Of a DNA stretch of 64,000 nt, positions 57,714 through 64,000 are shown one piece after another. Under the pieces are notes generated by a model that searched no databases, was not told where the DNA came from, and saw only the letters and a program-made list of their open reading frames with translations. Positions within the stretch are counted from its first letter, which is position 1. The number at the start of each line of letters is the position of its first letter. The position numbers and the translations under genes were made by a program. This stretch comes from Micromonospora ferruginea. Lineage in GTDB: Bacteria > Actinomycetota > Actinomycetes > Mycobacteriales > Micromonosporaceae. The stretch covers positions 1,794,001 through 1,858,000 of the forward strand of contig NZ_CP059322.2 in NCBI RefSeq assembly GCF_013694245.2, in the 5' to 3' direction.

Positions 57714-58802
57714 TCAGCCGACGCCGGCGGGGGCGGCGGCGGTCTCCGGCGGCAGGCCCGCCACCGGCACCCCTTCGCGTACCGCCCACTGCACGGCGGC
57801 CCGCAGGTCGGCCGTGGGCAGCGGCCGGCGGGCGGTCACCGCGACCGCCGCGTGCACCGAGTAGGCGACGAACGGGAACGACCGGGCCAGCGCCCCGATC
57901 GCGTCGTGCAGCCGGCCCACCACGGCCAGCGCCTCCGGTTCCCCGAGCGCCGGCAGGACCAGGTGGAACTCGTTGTCGGCGACCCGTACCGCCCGGTCGA
58001 CCGGGCGCAGCACGCCGGTGACGGCGGCGAGCAGGGCCTGGCCCTCCCGGGCGGCGCTGCGCCGGCCGAAGCGCTCCGGCGAGCCGGCCGGCTCGTCCAC
58101 CCGCAGGCCGACCAGCGCCACCGGCAGCGTGCCGGAGGCGGTCACCCCGTCCGCCCCGCTCCACCGGCGCAGGCCGGGTTCGTCGAGCATCCCGTCCGTC
58201 GTCTCGACCGGTGGCGCGCCGCGGTCGCCGCGCTGGGCGAGCAGCTTCAGCGCCGACTCGGCCCGGGCCTCGCCCGGCCCGGCCGGGATGTCCCGGACCC
58301 GGGCGACCGCGTCGTCCAGCGCCGACCGGGCCGCACCGGGCAGCCGCTCGGCGAGGCGCTCCCGCAGCCGGATCACCTCGTGCAGCGCCGCGTCCCGGCG
58401 GAACCCCCACCGTCCCTCGAAGAGCCGGCCGGACTCCAGCGTCGCGGCCGGCGTGACCTCACCCCGGTCGTACGCCACCAGGGTGGCGCCGAAGCGGGGG
58501 GTCAGCGCCACCACGCTCCACTCCCGGGCCAGGTCCTCCGTCTCGTCCAGCGTCACCGGGTACACGCCGTCGGGGAGGTCCGGCGGGGGACCGCCGACCA
58601 TGCCGACCACGGTGACGGCCGCCCGCTCGGCGAGGCGCCGGTAGACCGCGCGTTCCCGCTCGAAGTACGGCAGCCGCTGGAAGAGCGCGAGGACGACCAG
58701 TGGGCCGTCCTCGGCCTCGGTCAGCGCGGCCCGCTCGATGGCGTGGGATACGGCGACGAGGCTGCGTTTGGTGAATCGCTCCGGGGTCCGTCCGCTGTGC
58801 AC
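57714..58802 (-). CDS. DICT sensory-domain protein with degenerate GGDEF-like domain
   Basis: The 362-residue protein has an N-terminal DICT-type sensory domain (about residues 5-140: KRSLVAVSHAIERAALTE, LVVLALFQRLPYFERERAVY) and a C-terminal GGDEF-like region (about 215-345). The catalytic GGDEF signature is replaced by VADNEFHLVLPA, so diguanylate cyclase activity is doubtful. DICT domains accompany light or two-component signalling. The GTG at 58802 has TAGGCT six bases upstream (58814-58809), a leaderless pattern. Confidence 0.75.
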   Translation of the reverse strand: MHSGRTPERFTKRSLVAVSHAIERAALTEAEDGPLVVLALFQRLPYFERERAVYRRLAERAAVTVVGMVGGPPPDLPDGVYPVTLDETEDLAREWSVVALTPRFGATLVAYDRGEVTPAATLESGRLFEGRWGFRRDAALHEVIRLRERLAERLPGAARSALDDAVARVRDIPAGPGEARAESALKLLAQRGDRGAPPVETTDGMLDEPGLRRWSGADGVTASGTLPVALVGLRVDEPAGSPERFGRRSAAREGQALLAAVTGVLRPVDRAVRVADNEFHLVLPALGEPEALAVVGRLHDAIGALARSFPFVAYSVHAAVAVTARRPLPTADLRAAVQWAVREGVPVAGLPPETAAAPAGVG

Positions 58803-58938
58803 CCGCCGAGCCTAGATCGCGGGAACCGGCCGCGCACCGCCCGTCGGGCGTCCGGATTCGGCCGCACCGCCGAGGCGGCCACCATGATCGACGTCCTACA
58901 CTCGGACGTCGAGCGAGCGACGGACGGGTTGTGGCGAG

Positions 58939-59805
58939 ATGACGAGCACCGGCAGCGTGGCCGCCTCCTGGCTGCGGCCGATCCCGTCCGGCGCCACCCC
59001 GCGCCTGGTGCGCGCCGGTCACGTCGGGTACGCCGACCGGCGGCTCGGCGAGCTGGCGCAGGGCCGCCCGCCGGGGGTCACCGGCAGCCAGTGGAGCGCC
59101 GCCGGCCGCACCCGCCTCGACCTGGTCGTCTGCGCCGCCGACACCGGCCTGCCGCGGTTCGCCGTGGGGTTGGGCGCGCCCGCGCCCGACGGCGCGCCCG
59201 CCCGCCGCGCCGACCGGTTGACCGACGCGGTGTGCGCCGCCGTGGGCCTGCCGCTGCTGCGGGTAGAGTCGGCGACGCTGGTGGGCGGCGAGCAGGTTCG
59301 CCGGTTCGTCGAGTACGTGCTCGACGCCCGCGCGTACGCCGAGGGCACGGACCCGGACGGTGGGGACGCGGTGGGGTTCCGCGACATCGTGGGTCGGCTG
59401 CCGGACGGCCGGCGGGGTCCGGTCAACGACCTCGGGGCGCTGGCCCGGGTCGACGCGGTCGACGCGTACGTGGCGGGCCGGCTGGCCGACCCGATCGTGC
59501 GCGGCCTGCACGTGCGGTGGACGGACGGCCCGGCGGAGGGCTGGAGCTGGGTCGAGGTGCGCGCCGGTCGGTGCCGGGTCGAGCGGGTGCGGCTGTCCTG
59601 CCGGGGTTTCTCCTGCGGGGTGGACCCGGGTCGGCTCGCCGAGGACCTGGCCGCGGCGGCGCTGGGGGAGCGGCTGCGTGACCTCGACGCCGACGCGGCG
59701 TCCCTGGTGGACCGGGACGAGTTGCGCGAGCAGGTGCGCCGCCTCGCCGCTCGGCGGGATTCCTTCGACGGCGGCTTCGCGTTCGACCATCTCTGCGCCG
59801 ACTGA
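58939..59805 (+). CDS. Hypothetical protein, DUF2726-like
   Basis: This 288-residue protein has a region RTRLDLVVCAADTGLPRFAVGL (about residues 57-78) and the following LTDAVCAAVGLPLLRVE that resembles DUF2726-type nuclease-like folds. The C-terminal half is not recognised. A TACACT -10-like element lies at 58897-58902. It is divergent from the DICT gene. The 59806-60054 gap downstream has a T-run at 59840-59847 but no clear element. Confidence 0.55.
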   Translation: MTSTGSVAASWLRPIPSGATPRLVRAGHVGYADRRLGELAQGRPPGVTGSQWSAAGRTRLDLVVCAADTGLPRFAVGLGAPAPDGAPARRADRLTDAVCAAVGLPLLRVESATLVGGEQVRRFVEYVLDARAYAEGTDPDGGDAVGFRDIVGRLPDGRRGPVNDLGALARVDAVDAYVAGRLADPIVRGLHVRWTDGPAEGWSWVEVRAGRCRVERVRLSCRGFSCGVDPGRLAEDLAAAALGERLRDLDADAASLVDRDELREQVRRLAARRDSFDGGFAFDHLCAD

Positions 59806-60054
59806 TCCGCCGTTCCGCACCACCGGTCGGGCCCTCGATTTTTTTCTGATCTCCGGTTGAACCTTCGCCGACGGCGCTCCGTACCTAAGCGGGAATGGAC
59901 GCAGATCTTCCGCCGCGCCCGGACGGCGCGGAGACGGTGCGGAGAGGGCACCGTCGGCCATTGACGCGCGACCACCTGTCGCAGTGATCCCACCCCGAGG
60001 AATGACGCCCCGGGATCACCAGTCAACTACCGGATCGAGAAGGAGAGCAATTCG

Positions 60055-61377
60055 ATGCGCAGGTCCACACGGGCGCGCCGGTCATCCGGTAACGCGCGGA
60101 GCAAGCGGGTGCTGGCCGTGGTCGGCACGCTCGCCGTCTTCGGCGGCATCGTCGCCGTCACCCAGATCTCGTCCGCCCAGGACCAGCGCAGGACCACCCG
60201 AGTCGCCTCGGCGTCCTGCGTGCCCTCGAGTCCGGGAGCGACCGCTCCGGGCGGTCAGGGCAGCACCACCCGGACCTGGCAGAACGGCCGCTGGGTGCGT
60301 AACCACTGGGGTGACGGCCAGATGTCCGCGGCCGAGTGCCAGCAGACCAACGCCGGTGGCGCCGGCGCCGGCACCCCGACCGTGACCTGCCCCGACGTCA
60401 AGAGCAAGCTGCCGCAGGTGCCCGACCGGGCCCGCGCCGAGGTGGACCGCAACCTGGCCCTGCTGGACAGCCAGATCGCCGAGGCGAACCGCCGGCTCGC
60501 GGCGGAGGGCCGCAACGGTGGCAACTTCATCAACAACGCGATCCTCCGTCCGCTCGCGGACAAGCGGACCGCCACGCTCAACCGGATCGCCACTGCCATC
60601 GGTCGTGGCGGCCAGCGCCCGCAGGGCCTGGACAAGCTCGCCCAGTGCGCGCTCGCCGACAACGCGCAGAACGGCGGCAACAACGGTGGCGCGAACAACG
60701 GCGGGGGCCAGAACGGCGGCCAGACCGGCGGGAACAACAACGGCGGTCAGAACGGTGGCCAGAACGGCGGCGGCCAGAACGGCGGCAACAACAATGGTGG
60801 CCAGAACGGTGGCGGCCAGAACAACGGTGGCGGCCTTCAGCCGCTGGCCAAGGACTGCGGCCAGAGCCAACTGGAGGCGCACAACGGCTTCCAGAACGGC
60901 AACCGTTGCGTGAGCACCGCCTTCGGTGAGGTCGGCGCCGCGGCGAACAACCCGTCGCTGCTCATCACGCAGTTCCCGAACCAGGTGCAGCGCAACCAGC
61001 CGTTCACCCTCCGGGTGACCACCAGGAACCTGGTGCGCGACCGCTTCCTCGCCGCCGGGCAGGGCGGCTACTACATCGAGAGCTCCCTGCTCAACGACCA
61101 GGGTCTGGTGCGCGGCCACTTCCACACCGCGTGCCGGATGCTCGGCAGCACCCGGCAGCCCCCGAACCCGCAGGACGTGCCGGCCTTCTTCGTCGCCACC
61201 GAGGACGGCAAGGGCGGCAACCAGCCGGACGACGTGCTGATCCAGATCCCGGGCCTGCCGGACTCGGGCCTGGCCCAGTGCTCGGTCTGGGCGGGTGACG
61301 GCTCGCACCGGATCCCGATGATGGAGCGGGCCAACCAGACCCCGGCCATCGACGTGGTGCGCATCCAGGTCAACTGA
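60055..61377 (+). CDS. Secreted Gly/Asn/Gln-rich repeat protein, unknown function
   Basis: The 440-residue protein has a signal peptide or N-terminal anchor (KRVLAVVGTLAVFGGIVAVT, about residues 18-37). A cysteine-containing N-terminal domain follows, then a low-complexity linker of about 55 residues (about 205-260) of GGQNGG/NNNGGQ units. A C-terminal domain contains FGEVGAAANNPSLLITQFPN and HFHTACRMLG. The C-terminal half could be a binding domain. It probably acts at the cell surface. AAGGAG precedes the ATG at good spacing. Confidence 0.7.
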   Translation: MRRSTRARRSSGNARSKRVLAVVGTLAVFGGIVAVTQISSAQDQRRTTRVASASCVPSSPGATAPGGQGSTTRTWQNGRWVRNHWGDGQMSAAECQQTNAGGAGAGTPTVTCPDVKSKLPQVPDRARAEVDRNLALLDSQIAEANRRLAAEGRNGGNFINNAILRPLADKRTATLNRIATAIGRGGQRPQGLDKLAQCALADNAQNGGNNGGANNGGGQNGGQTGGNNNGGQNGGQNGGGQNGGNNNGGQNGGGQNNGGGLQPLAKDCGQSQLEAHNGFQNGNRCVSTAFGEVGAAANNPSLLITQFPNQVQRNQPFTLRVTTRNLVRDRFLAAGQGGYYIESSLLNDQGLVRGHFHTACRMLGSTRQPPNPQDVPAFFVATEDGKGGNQPDDVLIQIPGLPDSGLAQCSVWAGDGSHRIPMMERANQTPAIDVVRIQVN

Positions 61378-61384
61378 CCGTACG

Positions 61385-61436
61385 ACGAACGGCCGGAGCC
61401 GCCCGGGGACTACCTCGGGCGGCTCCGGCCGTTCGT
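61385..61436. terminator. Very strong hairpin between convergent genes
   Basis: Perfect 21-base arms (61385-61405 and 61416-61436) enclose a 10-base loop, between the secreted protein gene and lsr2. There is no U-tract. Confidence 0.7.
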
Positions 61437-61559
61437 GCCTGTGGAAAATTGGTGCCGCCCCGACCGGGTGACGCGAAAATTGTCGACCGGACAGAACTCG
61501 ACCGGGGTCACACCGATTTCTCGGTCCGACCCCGGGCGCCCGACGGTGAACCGGAAGGC

Positions 61560-61907
61560 TCAGCGGTTCTTGTACGCCTCCACCACGGAGACCGGGATGC
61601 GCCCGCGCTCGGAAATCTCGTGGCCGTTCTTGGCCGCCCATTCGCGGATGGCGCGGTTCTGCTCGCGGTCCATTCCCGAGGTGCTCGGCCGGGTGGCGCG
61701 CCGGGCGGTGCGGCCGGCGTCGACGGGTCCGCGGCCGATGCGCCGGCCAGCGCTGATGTAGGGGTCCAGGGCCTTGCGCAGGACGCCCGCGTTCTCGTCG
61801 GAGACGTCGATCGTGTATGCCACGCCGTCCAGGCTGAACTCGACGGTCCGATCGGCCTTTCCGCCGTCGAGGTCGTCGGTCAGAACGGTGATTACTTTCC
61901 TTGCCAT
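61560..61907 (-). CDS. lsr2: Lsr2 nucleoid-associated protein
   Basis: This 115-residue protein has the Lsr2 layout. The N-terminal dimerisation domain has [20 protein letters not shown] and [18 protein letters not shown]; the C-terminal DNA-binding domain has [19 protein letters not shown] and the AT-hook-like [10 protein letters not shown]. Lsr2 silences A/T-rich and horizontally acquired genes, including biosynthetic clusters in Streptomyces. GGGAG is well spaced for the second ATG (61907) and too close for the first (61913). Confidence 0.93.
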   Translation of the reverse strand: MARKVITVLTDDLDGGKADRTVEFSLDGVAYTIDVSDENAGVLRKALDPYISAGRRIGRGPVDAGRTARRATRPSTSGMDREQNRAIREWAAKNGHEISERGRIPVSVVEAYKNR

Positions 61908-62108
61908 CGCCATTACTCCCTGTGTCGGGCGGGGTGTGGCTAAGAGTTTGACCTACCAAGCGGTAATTTCGCAACAATACCCCACCCGTTTCAATCGGCG
62001 GGTCGCGGAATCGGTGGTCGGCAAAAAGGTCGACGGGGTCGCGGGCGGGTCGGTCACGCCGGGAACGTGTCCTGGGTCACACACCGGAACAAGGGGAACG
62101 GTTTGTTA

Positions 62109-62129
62109 CTTGAGTCAGACACGCTCAAC
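62109..62129 (+). promoter_or_regulatory. HAIR-like HspR operator upstream of lon
   Basis: CTTGAGT-N7-GCTCAAC closely matches the HspR inverted repeat CTTGAGT-N7-ACTCAAG. It lies 20 bases before the lon start. HspR controls lon and chaperone genes in Streptomyces, so heat-shock repression is likely. The two right-arm differences lower certainty. Confidence 0.65.
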
Positions 62130-62149
62130 CGACGATGGCAGGTGTTTCG

Positions 62150-64000
62150 ATGGCAACTCTTCCGGTACTTCCCCTGACCGACGCCGTCCTGCTGCCCGGG
62201 ATGGTCATCCCGGTGACCCTCGACCCGACCACCCAGGCCGCGGTCGACGCGGCCCGCGCGACCGGTGACAAGACGCTGCTGGCGGTGCCCCGCATCGACG
62301 GCGAGTACGGCCCGGTCGGCGTGGTCGCCACCATCGAGAAGGTGGGCCGGCTGCCCAGCGGCGAGCCGGCCGCCGTGGTCCGCGGTCTCACCCGGGCCCG
62401 CATCGGCTCCGGCGTGCCCGGCCCCGGCGCCGCGCTCTGGGTCGAGGCGACCGCCCTCGACGAGCCTGCCCCGGCCGGCCGCGCCCGGGAACTCGCCCGC
62501 GAGTACCGGGCACTGACCACCTCGGTGCTCCAGCAGCGCGGCGCCTGGCAGGTCATCGACGCGATGGAGCGGATGACCGACCTCTCCGAGCTGGCCGACT
62601 CGGCCGGCTACGCGCCCTGGCTCAGCCTGGCGCAGAAGACCGAACTGCTGGCCGCGCCGGACGTCACCGCCCGGCTGGAGCTGCTGGTCGGCTGGGTGAA
62701 GGAGCACCTGGCCGAGCAGGAGGTCACCGAGCAGATCAACAGCGACGTCCGCGAGGGACTCGAGAAGTCCCAGCGCGAGTTCCTGCTCCGGCAGCAGCTC
62801 GCCGCGATCCGCAAGGAGCTGGGCGAGGACGAGCCGGACGGCTCCGCCGACTACCGCGCCCGCGTCGAGTCCGCCGAGCTGCCGGACGACGTCCGCGCGG
62901 CGGCCCTGCGCGAGGTCGGCAAGCTGGAGCGGGCCAGCGACGCCTCACCCGAGGCGGGGTGGATCCGCACCTGGCTGGACACGGTGCTCGAGATGCCGTG
63001 GGGCACGCGTACCGAGGACCACACCGACCTGACCGCGGCGCGGGCCGTGCTGGACGCCGACCACGCCGGCCTGGCCGACGTGAAGGACCGCATCCTGGAG
63101 TACCTCGCGGTGCGCAACCGCCGCGCGGAGCGCAACCTGGGTGTGGTCGGCGGACGCGGCTCCGGCGCGGTGCTCGCCCTGGCCGGCCCGCCCGGTGTCG
63201 GCAAGACCAGCCTCGGCGAGTCCGTCGCCCGGGCGCTCGGCCGCAACTTCGTCCGGGTCTCGCTCGGCGGCGTGCGCGACGAGGCGGAGATCCGGGGGCA
63301 CCGGCGCACCTACGTCGGCGCGCTGCCCGGCCGGATCGTACGGGCGCTGCGCGAGGCCGGCTCGATGAACCCGGTCGTGCTCCTCGACGAGGTCGACAAG
63401 CTGGCCGCCGGCTACGCCGGCGACCCGGCCGCGGCCCTGCTGGAGGTGCTCGACCCGGCGCAGAACCACACCTTCCGCGACCACTACCTGGAGGTCGACC
63501 TCGACCTGTCCGACGTGCTGTTCCTGGCCACCGCCAACGTGGTGGAGGCGATCCCCGGCCCGCTGCTGGACCGGATGGAGCTGGTGACGCTGGACGGCTA
63601 CACCGAGGACGAGAAGGTGTCCATCGCCCGCGACCACCTGCTGCCCCGGCAGCGGGAGCGGGCCGGCCTGACCGCCGAGGACGTGACCGTCGCCGACGAG
63701 GCGCTGGCGCTGATCGCCGGGGAGTACACCCGGGAGGCCGGCGTCCGGCAGCTCGAACGGGCCCTGGCCAAGATCCTGCGGAAGGTGACCGTCGCGCTGG
63801 CCACCGACCCGGCGCCGGTCCGCGTCGACACCGCGAACCTGGCCCGCTACCTGGGTCGGCCGAAGTTCACGCCGGAGTCGGCCGAGCGGACCGCCGTGCC
63901 CGGCGTGGCGACCGGCCTGGCCGTCACCGGCGCGGGCGGCGACGTGCTGTTCATCGAGGCCACCGGCATGGAGGGCGAGCCGGGGCTGACCCTCACCGGC
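62150..64000 (+). CDS. lon: ATP-dependent Lon protease (3' partial)
   Basis: The first 617 residues are present; the frame runs off the window. The N-terminal LON substrate domain starts TLPVLPLTDAVLLPGMVIPV. A coiled region contains SQREFLLRQQLAAIRKELGE, and the AAA+ module has Walker A GPPGVGKTS (Lys about 352) and Walker B VVLLDEVDKL. The proteolytic Ser-Lys domain is beyond the end. The ATG at 62150 has AGGT seven bases upstream; ATG 62135 is in frame but lacks a site. Lon degrades misfolded and regulatory proteins, and a HAIR-like box suggests HspR control. Confidence 0.95.
   Translation, partial: MATLPVLPLTDAVLLPGMVIPVTLDPTTQAAVDAARATGDKTLLAVPRIDGEYGPVGVVATIEKVGRLPSGEPAAVVRGLTRARIGSGVPGPGAALWVEATALDEPAPAGRARELAREYRALTTSVLQQRGAWQVIDAMERMTDLSELADSAGYAPWLSLAQKTELLAAPDVTARLELLVGWVKEHLAEQEVTEQINSDVREGLEKSQREFLLRQQLAAIRKELGEDEPDGSADYRARVESAELPDDVRAAALREVGKLERASDASPEAGWIRTWLDTVLEMPWGTRTEDHTDLTAARAVLDADHAGLADVKDRILEYLAVRNRRAERNLGVVGGRGSGAVLALAGPPGVGKTSLGESVARALGRNFVRVSLGGVRDEAEIRGHRRTYVGALPGRIVRALREAGSMNPVVLLDEVDKLAAGYAGDPAAALLEVLDPAQNHTFRDHYLEVDLDLSDVLFLATANVVEAIPGPLLDRMELVTLDGYTEDEKVSIARDHLLPRQRERAGLTAEDVTVADEALALIAGEYTREAGVRQLERALAKILRKVTVALATDPAPVRVDTANLARYLGRPKFTPESAERTAVPGVATGLAVTGAGGDVLFIEATGMEGEPGLTLTG

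Noticed and set aside
59830..60054. Promoter for the secreted Gly/Asn/Gln-rich protein (TTGAAC near 59857)
   Set aside because: No acceptable -10 element at 16-19 bases; left unassigned.

Overview
The window is very G+C-rich actinobacterial DNA with strong G/C third-codon bias, many ATGA/GTGA gene overlaps, GTG starts and several apparently leaderless genes. Lsr2, a LigD-type polymerase, SARP and TcmI-type polyketide genes and a 55-bp intergenic repeat point to Micromonosporaceae, probably Micromonospora. The family placement is inference; nothing here fixes the species.

Layout. 1-5.0 kb: the end of an APC permease, a small membrane protein, an LtrA-family protein and a membrane-anchored helix-hairpin-helix protein. 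5.2-14.6 kb: an unreduced-type type II polyketide (PKS) locus. A SARP activator and one TcmI-like cyclase read left. A dense operon reads right: a second TcmI cyclase, a complete acetyl-CoA carboxylase (fused AccD-AccA, AccB, AccC), an ACP fused to an aromatase/cyclase, a TcmJ-like cupin, KS-alpha and KS-beta. No ketoreductase is visible. 14.8-27.7 kb: a second co-directional block with two AMP-forming acyl ligases, two small carrier proteins, a KS with an altered active site, a short chain-length-factor-like KS, a normal FabF-like KS, 4-hydroxymandelate synthase (HmaS), a PhyH-type dioxygenase, a DUF3050 protein, an orphan E1 alpha/beta 2-oxoacid dehydrogenase pair and an unrecognised, possibly ATP-grasp-like protein.

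27.7-33.8 kb: an alpha/beta hydrolase and divergent TetR regulator sharing a 25-bp palindrome, a 162-bp inverted-repeat element in a gene-free gap, an SGNH hydrolase, a YjbR-like protein, an MFS exporter and a third acyl ligase. 34.0-40.1 kb: a secreted SGNH hydrolase, then a tight operon of P450, HSL-type esterase, 4-hydroxymandelate oxidase (Hmo) and hydroxyphenylglycine aminotransferase (HpgT). HmaS, Hmo and HpgT together make the full 4-hydroxyphenylglycine (Hpg) route, yet no NRPS is present. The working hypothesis is one 25-35 kb cluster joining an aromatic polyketide to a 4-hydroxyphenyl-derived unit.

40.2-64 kb is mostly housekeeping: glyA with a ZTP (pfl) riboswitch, hemerythrin, subtilase, NAD(P)H-hydrate dehydratase, a histidine phosphatase, LigD-like polymerase, an Lrp regulator divergent from a branched-chain 2-oxoacid dehydrogenase operon (E1 alpha, E1 beta, E2), L,D-transpeptidase, FKBP, DoxX, CBS-BON, a BtuF-like protein, a DICT-domain protein, a secreted Gly/Asn/Gln-rich protein, lsr2, and the 5' two-thirds or so of lon with a HAIR-like HspR site. 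No tRNA, rRNA, CRISPR array or transposase gene was seen.
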